From: an uncultured Sphingomonadales bacterium
GTDB lineage: Bacteria; Pseudomonadota; Alphaproteobacteria; Sphingomonadales; Sphingomonadaceae
Direction: 5' to 3'
NCBI GenBank assembly: GCA_903832325.1
Contig: CAILBC010000038.1
Location: 26,943-90,942 of the forward strand
DNA: 64,000 nucleotides
Part shown: positions 25,378-33,114 of the stretch, in pieces
How the letters are laid out: the number at the start of each line of letters is the position of its first letter
How positions within the stretch are numbered: position 1 is the first letter of the stretch
Position numbers and translations under genes: made by a program
The notes under the pieces: model-generated
What the model was told of the DNA's origin: nothing
The model's database searches: none
The model's input: only the letters and a program-made list of their open reading frames with translations

Positions 25378-25580
25378 CGGATCACCTCCTTTCGCGCTGT
25401 TGAGCCAAATTCGCCGACCGGATGAGCCATCACCCTGCCGACTGGACCGCATCCGGCGCGTTACGCCCGCCCGCGGCCTTGGGAACAAAATGATTCATTG
25501 CGCGCAGAACAACAAGTCTTGAAGAAAATTTTTTTGTCGTCAGAATCCGACTTTCCGGCCGGATATCCGTGATGCGTCCG
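25378..25580. other. Intergenic region upstream of small ORF
   Basis: About 200 bp between the small ORF and the lipoprotein gene, both on the minus strand. It is AT-rich around 25500-25550 (a run of T at 25529-25535), where a promoter for the small ORF/ilvE transcript would be expected. I could not identify one firmly. Confidence 0.3.
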
Positions 25581-26288
25581 TCACCCCCGGCAATCCTCCA
25601 CCACCCGACCGACTTCGGACCAGTTTGGCAGGATGATTGCGGTCGATCCGTCGATCGCCACGCGAAACCGGCCGCGGCTGAACGCCATGGCATCGAGCAG
25701 GCGGCTGGATGCGGGCAGCGTGATGGTGGCCAGGCCATCCACCGGCTGCACGTCGGCATTGGCGGTGCCGCTGCTGGTTGAGGCGGTGATCAGGGCGGTG
25801 TGCGGGCCTTTGGCGGGAAATGCTCCGGCGGACAGGACCAGGCGGACCACGCCGGCCGCGCGATCGCAGGCCAGCACGGCCAGCGGTGCCTGTCCGGCCA
25901 GGCCAAACCGCGCCGCGCCGCCGCCGGGGCGCGGGGCCCAGTTCCATGCACCGGCGGGCAGCGGTACATCGCGCCAATCGGCGCCAGCAGGCATGAACGC
26001 GGAAGCGGCTAGCGGAGCAGCAGGGGCCGGGGGCGCAGCAGGGGCCGGGGGCGCAGGCCGGACGGGCTGCACCGGTGCGCGGGGTGGCAGTGGCATCGGC
26101 CGGGCCACAGCGGGCGGCCGCACCGGCTGGCGTTCGCCCGCACGCGGCGCCGGGCTGTCGCAGCCGGCCAGCGCCAGGGCGAGTGCCAAGGCGGGCCCCA
26201 CGGCGATCTTTACGGCGCCAAATGACAGAAACTGCCCCCCGAACCGGGTGTTTGGCGAAAGGATCGGGCCTGTGCGGTTGATCTGCAT
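25581..26288 (-). CDS. Proline/alanine-rich lipoprotein, unknown function
   Basis: Starts at ATG 26288 with a signal peptide whose hydrophobic core (VGPALALALALAGC) ends in a good lipobox LAGC at about residues 40-43, so it is probably membrane-anchored by a lipid. A 60-residue Pro/Ala-rich linker follows, then a compact C-terminal domain of ~120 residues (WNWAPRPGGGAARFGLAG, VLACDRAAGVVRLVLSAG, RLLDAMAFSRGRFRV) with two Cys. This domain is recurrent in sphingomonads but I cannot name it. A longer frame to 26387 would overlap the divergent tlyA start. Confidence 0.75.
   Translation of the reverse strand: MQINRTGPILSPNTRFGGQFLSFGAVKIAVGPALALALALAGCDSPAPRAGERQPVRPPAVARPMPLPPRAPVQPVRPAPPAPAAPPAPAAPLAASAFMPAGADWRDVPLPAGAWNWAPRPGGGAARFGLAGQAPLAVLACDRAAGVVRLVLSAGAFPAKGPHTALITASTSSGTANADVQPVDGLATITLPASSRLLDAMAFSRGRFRVAIDGSTAIILPNWSEVGRVVEDCRG
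26017..26052 (-). repeat. Exact 18-bp tandem duplication in lipoprotein linker
   Basis: Two identical 18-bp units (26017-26034, 26035-26052) encode part of the Ala-Pro linker between lipobox and folded domain. In frame. Confidence 0.85.
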
Positions 26289-26313
26289 GCCTTGTCTATG
26301 GAAGAGACCGGGG

Positions 26314-27135
26314 ATGAGCTCAAGCAAGGAACCCGCCGATCCGCCGATCCGGACGGAAAACGCACGCCGCCCGGGGGCGGTCGCCAAATTGCGGCTCGAC
26401 CAGGCGCTGGTCGAACGCGGCCTGGCGGAAAGCCGGTCGCGCGCGCAGGCGCTGATTCTGGCGGGGCATGTCTATCTGGGTGAGGCCAAGCTGACCAAGG
26501 CCGGGCAGGCGGTGGCGGCCGATGCGGCGATCACCGTGCGCGGGCGCGATCACCCCTGGGTTTCGCGCGGCGGGATAAAGCTGGCGCATGCGCTGGACCA
26601 TTTCGGGCTCGATCCGTCCGGCGTGGTGGCAATGGATATTGGCAGCTCCACCGGGGGCTTTACCGATGTCCTGTTGCACCATGGCGCGGGCCATGTGCTG
26701 GCGATCGATTCGGGCACCAACCAGCTCGCGTGGAAACTGCGCAGCGATCCGCGCGTGACGGTGATGGAACAGACCAGCGCGCGCGTGCTGACCGCGGCGA
26801 TGATCGATGCTGCCACCACCGCCAAAGGCCTTGCTCCGGTGACCTGGGTGGTCTGCGATGCCAGCTTCATCGGCCTGCAAAAGGTGCTGGAAGTGCCGCT
26901 GGCGCTGGCCGCGCGCCCGACGCGGCTGGTCGCGCTGATCAAGCCGCAGTTCGAAGTGGGCCGCGGTGAAGTGGGCAAAGGCGGGGTGGTGCGCGATCCG
27001 GCGCTGCACGCCCGGGTGTGCGATGCGGTGCGCGACTGGCTGGCCGGCGAAGGCTGGCACGTGGATGGTGTGGTGGAAAGCCCGATCACCGGCCCGGAAG
27101 GCAATGTCGAGTTCCTGATTTCGGCGCAGCGATAA
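26314..27135 (+). CDS. tlyA: TlyA-family rRNA 2'-O-methyltransferase
   Basis: A 273-residue protein with an N-terminal S4 RNA-binding domain (LRLDQALVERGLAESRSRAQ, from about residue 28) and a C-terminal FtsJ-like Rossmann methyltransferase. The SAM-binding motif is MDIGSSTGGFTDVLL; IKPQFEVGRGEVGKGGVVRD carries the conserved lysine. Family members methylate ribose in 16S and/or 23S rRNA and influence capreomycin sensitivity; some are annotated as haemolysins, which is misleading. The ATG at 26314 has only a weak GGGG upstream. Divergent from the lipoprotein gene. Confidence 0.93.
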   Translation: MSSSKEPADPPIRTENARRPGAVAKLRLDQALVERGLAESRSRAQALILAGHVYLGEAKLTKAGQAVAADAAITVRGRDHPWVSRGGIKLAHALDHFGLDPSGVVAMDIGSSTGGFTDVLLHHGAGHVLAIDSGTNQLAWKLRSDPRVTVMEQTSARVLTAAMIDAATTAKGLAPVTWVVCDASFIGLQKVLEVPLALAARPTRLVALIKPQFEVGRGEVGKGGVVRDPALHARVCDAVRDWLAGEGWHVDGVVESPITGPEGNVEFLISAQR

Positions 27136-27248
27136 TGGATTTTAACCAGCGTTGCCATCATGCCCCGGTGCGGCCAATATCCGCGCCGAATCGCCGGGTG
27201 CGGCACGGGGCAGGGGGTCTGGCCTTTCGCACAATGTGACCGGCGGAC

Positions 27249-27815
27249 ATGTCAGGTGCCATGCAACAGCTTGCTTCTTCTGCCCAGCTTCGTGCCATTG
27301 TCCTGCGCTGGACGCTGTTCACGGTTCCCTTGTGCCTCGGCCTTGGCTTTCTGTCGGCGCGCGCGGCCGGCAGCGTGCCCGACAACGCCTGGTTTGCCAT
27401 GCTCGAAAAGCCGGCGCTCTATCCCGATCCGCTGGTCTTTCCGATCGTGTGGAGCGTGCTCTATGTGATGATGGGCGTGGCGCTGGCGCTGGTCGCGGCG
27501 GCGCGCGGGGCGCGCGGGCGGGGGCTGGCGGTGGCGGCGTTTGCGGTGCAGCTGATGCTCAATCTTTCATGGAGCCCGGTGTTCTTTGCCGCGCACCGGC
27601 TGACTGTGGCGCTGGGCATCATTGTCGCGCTGATCGTGGTGCTGGGGGTAACGATCGCGCTCACCTGGCGGGTGCGGCGCATGGCTGCGGTGCTGCTGCT
27701 GCCCTATCTGGCGTGGGTGTGCTTCGCCTCGCTGCTCAATCTGCAGTTTGTGCAGCTCAATCCCGGGGCCGATGGCGCCGACGGGTCGGGCGCAGCGGTG
27801 CGCGTGCAGTTGTAG
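27249..27815 (+). CDS. tspO: TspO/MBR family membrane protein
   Basis: A 188-residue protein with five hydrophobic helices. The first loop (PDNAWFAMLEKPALYPDPLVFPIVW) and LNLSWSPVFF are the TspO signatures for the tetrapyrrole-binding pocket, although Trp content is lower than in classical members. The C-terminal YLAWVCFASLLNLQFVQLNP is well conserved. Bacterial TspO binds and degrades porphyrins and tunes photosystem or stress genes in alphaproteobacteria. The start could be 27249 or the ATG at 27261. Confidence 0.9.
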   Translation: MSGAMQQLASSAQLRAIVLRWTLFTVPLCLGLGFLSARAAGSVPDNAWFAMLEKPALYPDPLVFPIVWSVLYVMMGVALALVAAARGARGRGLAVAAFAVQLMLNLSWSPVFFAAHRLTVALGIIVALIVVLGVTIALTWRVRRMAAVLLLPYLAWVCFASLLNLQFVQLNPGADGADGSGAAVRVQL

Positions 27816-27919
27816 TTTGGGGCCCGGCCCGAAAGAACAGGTCTTGCCGTGGCGCATCGGCGCGCCCATCTTGGGCTGACACGTTTCAACCCGTATCAAC
27901 TCCCATGGGGCCGCAGACC

Positions 27920-28171
27920 ATGCAAAGCGAAAACCCGATGCTTGCCGATTTTGTCAAGCTGCTCAACAGCGCCGCCGGCACGTTTGCCGGCATGGGCCGC
28001 GAAGCCGGGGAAACCGCGCGCGAACGGGTGAAAGAGATGTTTGGCGGCATGCATTTCATCAGCCGCGAGGAATTTGACGCGGTAAAGGACCTTGCCGCGT
28101 GCGCGCGCGAAGAAATCGAGGCGCTGAAGGCGCGCATTGCCGATCTTGAGGCCGCTGCCAAGGCGGATTGA
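27920..28171 (+). CDS. ubiK: UbiK/BMFP-family ubiquinone accessory factor
   Basis: A small coiled-coil protein (83 residues from ATG 27920; ATG 27905 would add five). The N-terminal amphipathic helix (MLADFVKLLNSAAGTFAGMGREA) and C-terminal heptads (REEFDAVKDLA, EIEALKARIADLEAA) match the BMFP/UbiK family. In enterobacteria UbiK joins UbiJ to help ubiquinone synthesis; earlier work showed membrane fusogenic activity. It is followed by a strong terminator. Confidence 0.88.
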   Translation: MQSENPMLADFVKLLNSAAGTFAGMGREAGETARERVKEMFGGMHFISREEFDAVKDLAACAREEIEALKARIADLEAAAKAD

Positions 28172-28177
28172 CCCGCC

Positions 28178-28205
28178 GGGCGCCACAAAAAAAGGCGCCC
28201 GTTTT
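28178..28205 (+). terminator. Rho-independent terminator after ubiK
   Basis: Perfect 7-bp stem GGGCGCC/GGCGCCC (28178-28184, 28194-28200) with an A-rich loop, then GTTTT; the A-rich loop plus flanks make it also plausible in reverse. Confidence 0.85.
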
Positions 28206-28280
28206 CCCGTGACAGGTCGCAGGCCGCGTGCAACCTTCCACCCCGGATCGCCGCATGAGCGATCAGGGGGAGAAATCGGG

Positions 28281-29525
28281 ATGCCGCAACCACAGCAGGC
28301 GACTGCACCGCGCGGTGCAATGTCGGCCGGGATTGTTGCCCTGCTGGCGCTGTGCCTGTTCATCAATTACCTTGATCGCGGCAATCTGGCGACCGCCGCA
28401 CCGCTGATCAAGGACCAGTTGCGCCTGACCAACACGCAGATCGGCGCGCTGGGGTCGGTGTTTTTCCTGGTCTATTCACCCGGCCATGTCCTGTCCGCCT
28501 GGGTGATCGCGCGGATCAATCCCTATCGCACGCTCGCGCTCGGGCTGGCGCTGTGGTCGCTGGCGACGATCCTGTCGGGCCTGGCCACCGGGTTTTATGC
28601 GCTGATGGTGCTGCGGGTGCTGCTGGGCCTGGGCGAAAGCGCAGGCATGCCGGCCAGTTCAAAGCTGCTGGCCCAGCATGTCGCGCCCGAAAAGCTGGGA
28701 TCGGCCAATGCGTTGATTCTGGCGGGCATTTACATGGGGCCGGCGGTGGGCACGTTTCTGGGCGGGATGCTGATTGCGAATTTTGGCTGGCGGCCGCTGT
28801 TTCTGGTGTTTGGCGGCCTGTCGCTGCTGTGGCTGGTGCCCTGGCTGATTGCCACGCGCGACGCCTCTGCCGCCGGCCCGGAGGCAATCCATCATGCGGA
28901 ACCGGGCCTGGGTGGCCTTTTGCTGCGGCGGCAGATGTGGGGCTGCGCGATCGGATCGTTTTCAGGCAATTACCTGTGGTTCATGCTGATTTCGTGGCTG
29001 CCGATCTATCTGGTGAAAGCGCAGGGCTTTTCGCTGCCGATGATGGGTGTGCTCGCCGGCCTCGTCTATATGCTGTCGGCCGGGTGCGCGCTGCTGTTTG
29101 GTCGCGTGTCGGATCTGTGGATGCGGGCCGGCGCCTCGTCGCACCGTGTGCGGATGACGATGATCGTGGCGGGCAGCGTGATCGGCGTCGGGTCGATGCT
29201 GGCCTGCGCACTGGGCAATGCCCAGGTGGCGATTGCCGCGCTGCTGGTGTTTCCGCTCGCAAACGGGCTGTGCGGGTTCAATTTCTACGCGATCGGCCAG
29301 ACGCTGGCCGGGCCGCACGCCGCGGGCAAATGGGTTGGCGTGCAAAATGCCATCGGCAGTTCGTCAGGCATTGTCGCGCCGATTTTCACCGGGATGGTGA
29401 TCGATCGCACCGGCAGTTTCAGCATGGCGTTCTTTGCCGCCGCCGGGGTTGGCCTGGCGGGGCTGCTGGCGTGGGTCTTTCTGGTGCGGCGGGTCGAACC
29501 GATTGATTGGGACAGAACCGATTGA
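28281..29525 (+). CDS. MFS transporter, anion:cation symporter-like
   Basis: A 414-residue, ~12-helix protein. The N-terminus (FINYLDRGNLATAAPLIKDQL) is the signature of the ACS family, which carries sugar acids and other organic anions (hexuronates, tartrate, allantoate). GGGGGAG lies 8 bp before the ATG at 28281. The last codons lie inside a 19-bp tandem repeat, so the C-terminus (VEPIDWDRTD) is made from repeat sequence. Preceded by the ubiK terminator, therefore separately transcribed. Confidence 0.88.
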   Translation: MPQPQQATAPRGAMSAGIVALLALCLFINYLDRGNLATAAPLIKDQLRLTNTQIGALGSVFFLVYSPGHVLSAWVIARINPYRTLALGLALWSLATILSGLATGFYALMVLRVLLGLGESAGMPASSKLLAQHVAPEKLGSANALILAGIYMGPAVGTFLGGMLIANFGWRPLFLVFGGLSLLWLVPWLIATRDASAAGPEAIHHAEPGLGGLLLRRQMWGCAIGSFSGNYLWFMLISWLPIYLVKAQGFSLPMMGVLAGLVYMLSAGCALLFGRVSDLWMRAGASSHRVRMTMIVAGSVIGVGSMLACALGNAQVAIAALLVFPLANGLCGFNFYAIGQTLAGPHAAGKWVGVQNAIGSSSGIVAPIFTGMVIDRTGSFSMAFFAAAGVGLAGLLAWVFLVRRVEPIDWDRTD

Positions 29526-29571
29526 TGGGGACAGAACCGATTGATTGAGACAGAACCGATTAATTGAGGCA
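29496..29571 (+). repeat. 19-bp tandem repeat, four units, across a stop codon
   Basis: Four units of GAACCGATTGATTGGGACA type at 29496-29514, 29515-29533, 29534-29552 and 29553-29571, each with one to three changes. The MFS stop codon (29523-29525) lies in the second unit. Because 19 is not divisible by three, gain or loss of a unit before the stop would alter the C-terminus. Confidence 0.92.
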
Positions 29572-29598
29572 GGGGCAGGACCTGGCAGACTGATGGGA

Positions 29599-30807
29599 TC
29601 AAAGCCCGATTGCGCGCAGGGCCTGATCCAGATCTTCGATCACGTCGTCCGGGTCTTCCAGGCCCACGTTCAGCCGCAGCATGTTTTCGCCCACGCCCAT
29701 GTCGGCGCGGGTTTCGGGGCCGACGCCGTGGTGCGTGGATGAGGCCGGGTGGCACATCAGCGATCGGGAATCGCCGATATTGTTCGAAATATCGACGAGT
29801 TGCAGCGCGTCGAGCAGGCCGTGCGCCTCTTTGCGGCCACCATCGAGCTCGATCGACAGGATCGAACCGCCGGCCTTCATCTGCTTCAGCGCCAGCGCGT
29901 GCTGCGGATGGGCGGGCAGATAGGGGTAAAGCACGCGCGGTACGCGGCGTTCGAGGAAGGTTGCGACTTTCAGCGCATTTTCGCTTTGGCGCATGATCCG
30001 CAAGTCCAGCGTTTCCAGGCCTTTCAGCACGACCCAGGCGTTGAACGGGGCGATATTGGGGCCGGTGTTGCGCTGAAACGGCAGCAGCACGTTATCGATG
30101 AAGGCCGACGATCCGCACACCGCACCGGCCAGCACGCGGCCCTGCCCGTCCATCATCTTGGTGGCCGAATAGGCGACGACGTCCGCGCCGAACTGCATCG
30201 GTTTCTGCAGCGCGCTGGTGGCAAAGGCGTTGTCGACCACGGTCACGATGCCGTGTTTGCGCGCCAGCGTGCAGACGAATTCCAGATCGACCAGATCCAT
30301 TGTCGGATTGGCCGGGCTTTCGAAAAAGAACACTTTCGTGTTGGGGCGGATCGCCGCCTCCCACGATGCATTGTCGCTGGCGTTGATGGTCGTGCCGGTG
30401 ATGCCGAACCGGGGCAGCAGATTGTCCACCAGCCAGCGGCACGATCCGAACGCTGCCTTGGCCGCAACGACATGGTCGCCCGCGGAAAGCTGGCACAGCA
30501 GCGACGTGGTCATCGCCGCCATGCCGCTGGCTTGCGCGCGGCAGGCTTCTGCGCCTTCCAGCAGCGCGATGCGCTCTTCGAGCATCTGCACAGTGGGGTT
30601 TTGCAGGCGGGAATACGTCATCCCGTCTTCTTCACCGGCAAAGCGCGCGGCCACGGTGGCCGCATTGTCATAGGCATAGCCCGAGGTGAGGAACAGCGCC
30701 TCGCTGGTTTCGCCCATTTCCGACCGCCAGGTGCCGCCGCGCACGGCTTGCGTGGCCGGGCGCCAGGTGCGGGTGATCGAGCGGTCTTGTCCTGTCGTGC
30801 GTTTCAT
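29599..30807 (-). CDS. metZ: O-succinylhomoserine sulfhydrylase
   Basis: Makes homocysteine directly from O-succinylhomoserine and sulfide, the alphaproteobacterial route to methionine. The 402-residue PLP enzyme belongs to the Cys/Met metabolism family: YSRLQNPT, CRAQASGMAA, ESPANPTMDLVDL, and PLP Lys217 in SATKMMDGQGR. The wording MMDGQGRVLAG is characteristic of MetZ rather than cystathionine gamma-synthase. No known SAM or SAH riboswitch is recognisable in the ~100 bp upstream. Divergent from the PMT gene. Confidence 0.94.
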   Translation of the reverse strand: MKRTTGQDRSITRTWRPATQAVRGGTWRSEMGETSEALFLTSGYAYDNAATVAARFAGEEDGMTYSRLQNPTVQMLEERIALLEGAEACRAQASGMAAMTTSLLCQLSAGDHVVAAKAAFGSCRWLVDNLLPRFGITGTTINASDNASWEAAIRPNTKVFFFESPANPTMDLVDLEFVCTLARKHGIVTVVDNAFATSALQKPMQFGADVVAYSATKMMDGQGRVLAGAVCGSSAFIDNVLLPFQRNTGPNIAPFNAWVVLKGLETLDLRIMRQSENALKVATFLERRVPRVLYPYLPAHPQHALALKQMKAGGSILSIELDGGRKEAHGLLDALQLVDISNNIGDSRSLMCHPASSTHHGVGPETRADMGVGENMLRLNVGLEDPDDVIEDLDQALRAIGL

Positions 30808-30908
30808 GGCGGTGGCCCATAATCGAATTGTCCCGCCGGGGCGAGACGGTTTTGCGGGTGCGTTGCATTGCCTTCACCGCGGCGCATGGCGTATGCGCGC
30901 GCTCAGCA

Positions 30909-32318
30909 ATGAAGACGCCCGCTTTCCATCGCGCCCCGCTGCGGGCCCTGCATGCCCTGTTGAACCGGCGTGATCCGCTGATCCCCACGCTGCTCATCGT
31001 GGCGGCGTTCTTTGCACTGGGGCTGTGCCGGCTGGCGATCCCGTCAAAAATGATGTTTGACGAAATTCACTATATCCCCGCGGCGCGGCGGCTGATCGAC
31101 CTGACGCGGCGGCTGAATCCCGAACATCCCCTGCTGGGCAAAGAGGGGATCGCGATCGGCATCCGCCTGTTTGGCGACCATTCCTTTGGCTGGCGCTTTC
31201 CCAATCTGGTGCTGGGCAGCGTGGGGCTGTTTGCCGGGGCGCGGGCGATGTGGTGGGCATCGGGATCGCGGCGCGCGTCGCTGATTTTCGCATTCCTGAT
31301 CGCGACCGATTTCATCTGGTTCATCCTGTCGCGCATCGCGATGCTGGACATGGCGATGGCATCGATGCTGGCGCTGGGCCTGTGGCAATGGGCGCTATCG
31401 GCACAGCCGCAACGGGCGGATTCCGCTCAGGCAGGCCGGCGCGGCGGGCGGTGGCACATGATCCTGGCGGGCACGTTTTTCGGGCTATCGCTGGGCGGCA
31501 AATGGAACGGCGCGCCGTTGATGGTGCTGCCCGGGCTGTTGTTCGCCTGGCAGCGTGCGGCGGCGCTCGATCTGATCGTGCATCCGGGTATCGGCGGCTG
31601 GCGCGGGGTGGTTCGCGTGCTGCGTTCGCTGCGATTTGCGATGCTGGGCCGCTGGCTGTTTGCCACGCGCGCGGGCCCGGTGCGCGGGGTGTCGCTCGCC
31701 GAAGCCGGGCTGTGGCTGGGGTTGTGGCCGGCGGCGGTCTATCTGGTGACGTTTGCACCGGCGTTTTTCTATCACGTCCAGCCGATGACGTTGGGCGGGC
31801 TGTTCGCGTGGCAGCGCTATATGCTGCAATTGCAGGACAGCGTGGTCAAACCGCACCGGTATATGAGCCGGTGGTGGCAATGGATTTTGAATCTGCGGCC
31901 GATCTGGTTCCTTTATGAACGCATCGATGGCAGCCAGCGCGGCGTGCTGATGATCGGCAACCCGTTTTCGATGATCGCCGGCCTGCCCGCGCTGGCGTGG
32001 TGCGCGTGGAAGGGGTGGCGGGGCGAAGGCCTGCCCGCGCTGATCGTCGTGCTCTATGGGCTCAGCCTGATTTTCTGGGCGATCAACGGCAAGCCGGTGC
32101 AGTTCTATTATCACTATGAACTGGCCGCATGCTTTCTGATGGCGGCGCTGGCGCTGATGCTGGGGCGCTGGTGGGATGCCGGCCTGCGCTGGCCGGGGCG
32201 CACCGCGCTGGTGCTGACGATGGTGGTGTTCATCGGGTTCTACCCGATCATTTCCGCCGGGCCGCTGCCGGGCAAAAAGGGGTATCTGGACTATATGTGG
32301 CTGAAAACCTGGCGGTAG
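30909..32318 (+). CDS. PMT-family protein mannosyltransferase
   Basis: A polytopic GT39 enzyme that transfers mannose (or another hexose) from polyprenyl phosphate to exported proteins. The 469-residue product has ~10 hydrophobic segments and the catalytic Asp-Glu pair in MMFDEIHYIPAAR (D51, E52) in the first periplasmic loop; HPLLGKEGIAIG follows as in the family, and FYYHYELAACF is near the C-terminus. Start at ATG 30909. The GT2-GtrA gene 0.8 kb downstream on the other strand could make the donor lipid, giving a complete O-mannosylation route (inference). Confidence 0.9.
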   Translation: MKTPAFHRAPLRALHALLNRRDPLIPTLLIVAAFFALGLCRLAIPSKMMFDEIHYIPAARRLIDLTRRLNPEHPLLGKEGIAIGIRLFGDHSFGWRFPNLVLGSVGLFAGARAMWWASGSRRASLIFAFLIATDFIWFILSRIAMLDMAMASMLALGLWQWALSAQPQRADSAQAGRRGGRWHMILAGTFFGLSLGGKWNGAPLMVLPGLLFAWQRAAALDLIVHPGIGGWRGVVRVLRSLRFAMLGRWLFATRAGPVRGVSLAEAGLWLGLWPAAVYLVTFAPAFFYHVQPMTLGGLFAWQRYMLQLQDSVVKPHRYMSRWWQWILNLRPIWFLYERIDGSQRGVLMIGNPFSMIAGLPALAWCAWKGWRGEGLPALIVVLYGLSLIFWAINGKPVQFYYHYELAACFLMAALALMLGRWWDAGLRWPGRTALVLTMVVFIGFYPIISAGPLPGKKGYLDYMWLKTWR

Positions 32319-32362
32319 GCCACGGTGCGAGCGGCTTACCATACAGCCGAATGGCAGTGTTT

Positions 32363-32680
32363 TCAGCGCAATTCGAGAACGATCCGGTTGGCCCCGATCA
32401 AGGCGCGAAATTCCGGGGTTGCCGCGTTCCAGTCGATCACATCGACTTTCCACGGCAGGTCGCTGTCATCAAAGGCTTCTGCCAGCGCACCAAACAGGCC
32501 GGGAGGCAGCGGGTGATCGGCCTCCAGCGCAAGATCGAGGTCGGAAAACGGCTTTGCGGTACCTTTGGCGCGGCTGCCGAACGCCGAGACCGTTACGCTG
32601 GCCGGCACGTTTGCGTGCAGAATCGCGTGCACCAGGTCAAAATGCGCCTCGCTGACCTGAAGGCCATGCGGCGGCGTCAT
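32363..32680 (-). CDS. mntA: MntA-type antitoxin (minimal nucleotidyltransferase)
   Basis: A 105-residue minimal nucleotidyltransferase. The family pattern GSx10DxD is exact (G35, S36, D47, D49) and a third acidic residue lies at D80 in KVDVIDW. In studied HepT-MntA pairs this protein inactivates the HEPN toxin by adding AMP to a tyrosine. The ATG at 32680 overlaps the hepT stop (ATGA); an ATG eight codons earlier is less likely. Converges with the PMT gene, 44 bp away. Confidence 0.9.
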   Translation of the reverse strand: MTPPHGLQVSEAHFDLVHAILHANVPASVTVSAFGSRAKGTAKPFSDLDLALEADHPLPPGLFGALAEAFDDSDLPWKVDVIDWNAATPEFRALIGANRIVLELR

Positions 32681-33105
32681 GCCAGCGCGGTCAGGCGGCG
32701 GCAAAGCTCGCGCGCATCGGCGAGCAGTCCGCCCGCTTGGGATAGCACGCTGCGCGCCTTGGCCCGGTCATAGGTGTGGGCGGTGATGTTGCGCATATCG
32801 CGATAGGCAAACCAGGGTTCGACCTGATCGATCAGCCCGCGTTCGGCCGCAGTGCGGATCAGGCTGCGAAAGCTCATTGCGTCAACCGGGCTGGTTTCGG
32901 CGAAATAGTGCTCAAGGCTGCGGCGGAGCGATTTGATCGCCAACTCATAGACAAATTCAACGCTTTGCACCGCGCCGGAAACCAGCGTGTTGCGCACCGC
33001 AGACGGCTGGGCATCGAACCACGCCGTGTCGGCCAGCACGGTCAGCGCATCGTCAAGCGCTTCGATCGCATTGGCCAGCGGCGTGAAGTCGAGCGCGTCG
33101 GTCAT
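32677..33105 (-). CDS. hepT: HepT-type HEPN ribonuclease toxin
   Basis: A 142-residue all-helical HEPN protein of the HI0074 (nucleotidyltransferase substrate-binding) family. The RNase motif Rx4HxY is intact: R105, H110, Y112 in RNITAHTY; Y112 would be the residue modified by MntA. It lies 9 bp after the GT2-GtrA stop and overlaps mntA, so it may be co-transcribed with leuB and the glycosyltransferase. Base composition is like its neighbours, so if acquired it is not recent. Confidence 0.9.
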   Translation of the reverse strand: MTDALDFTPLANAIEALDDALTVLADTAWFDAQPSAVRNTLVSGAVQSVEFVYELAIKSLRRSLEHYFAETSPVDAMSFRSLIRTAAERGLIDQVEPWFAYRDMRNITAHTYDRAKARSVLSQAGGLLADARELCRRLTALA

Positions 33106-33114
33106 GGCATCTGA

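Noticed and set aside
25378..25392. Plus-strand GGATCACCTCCTTT looks like the 3' end of 16S rRNA
   Set aside because: Only 14 bases match and no upstream 16S helix sequence is present; it is better explained as a perfect Shine-Dalgarno site on the minus strand.
30808..30908. SAM or SAH riboswitch upstream of metZ
   Set aside because: I could not fit the SAM-II pseudoknot or other known consensus elements to this 100-bp stretch.
32318..32362. Possible fourth hairpin-repeat copy around GGTGCGAGCGGCTTACC
   Set aside because: Only short scattered identity with the other copies and no matching loop; indistinguishable from chance.
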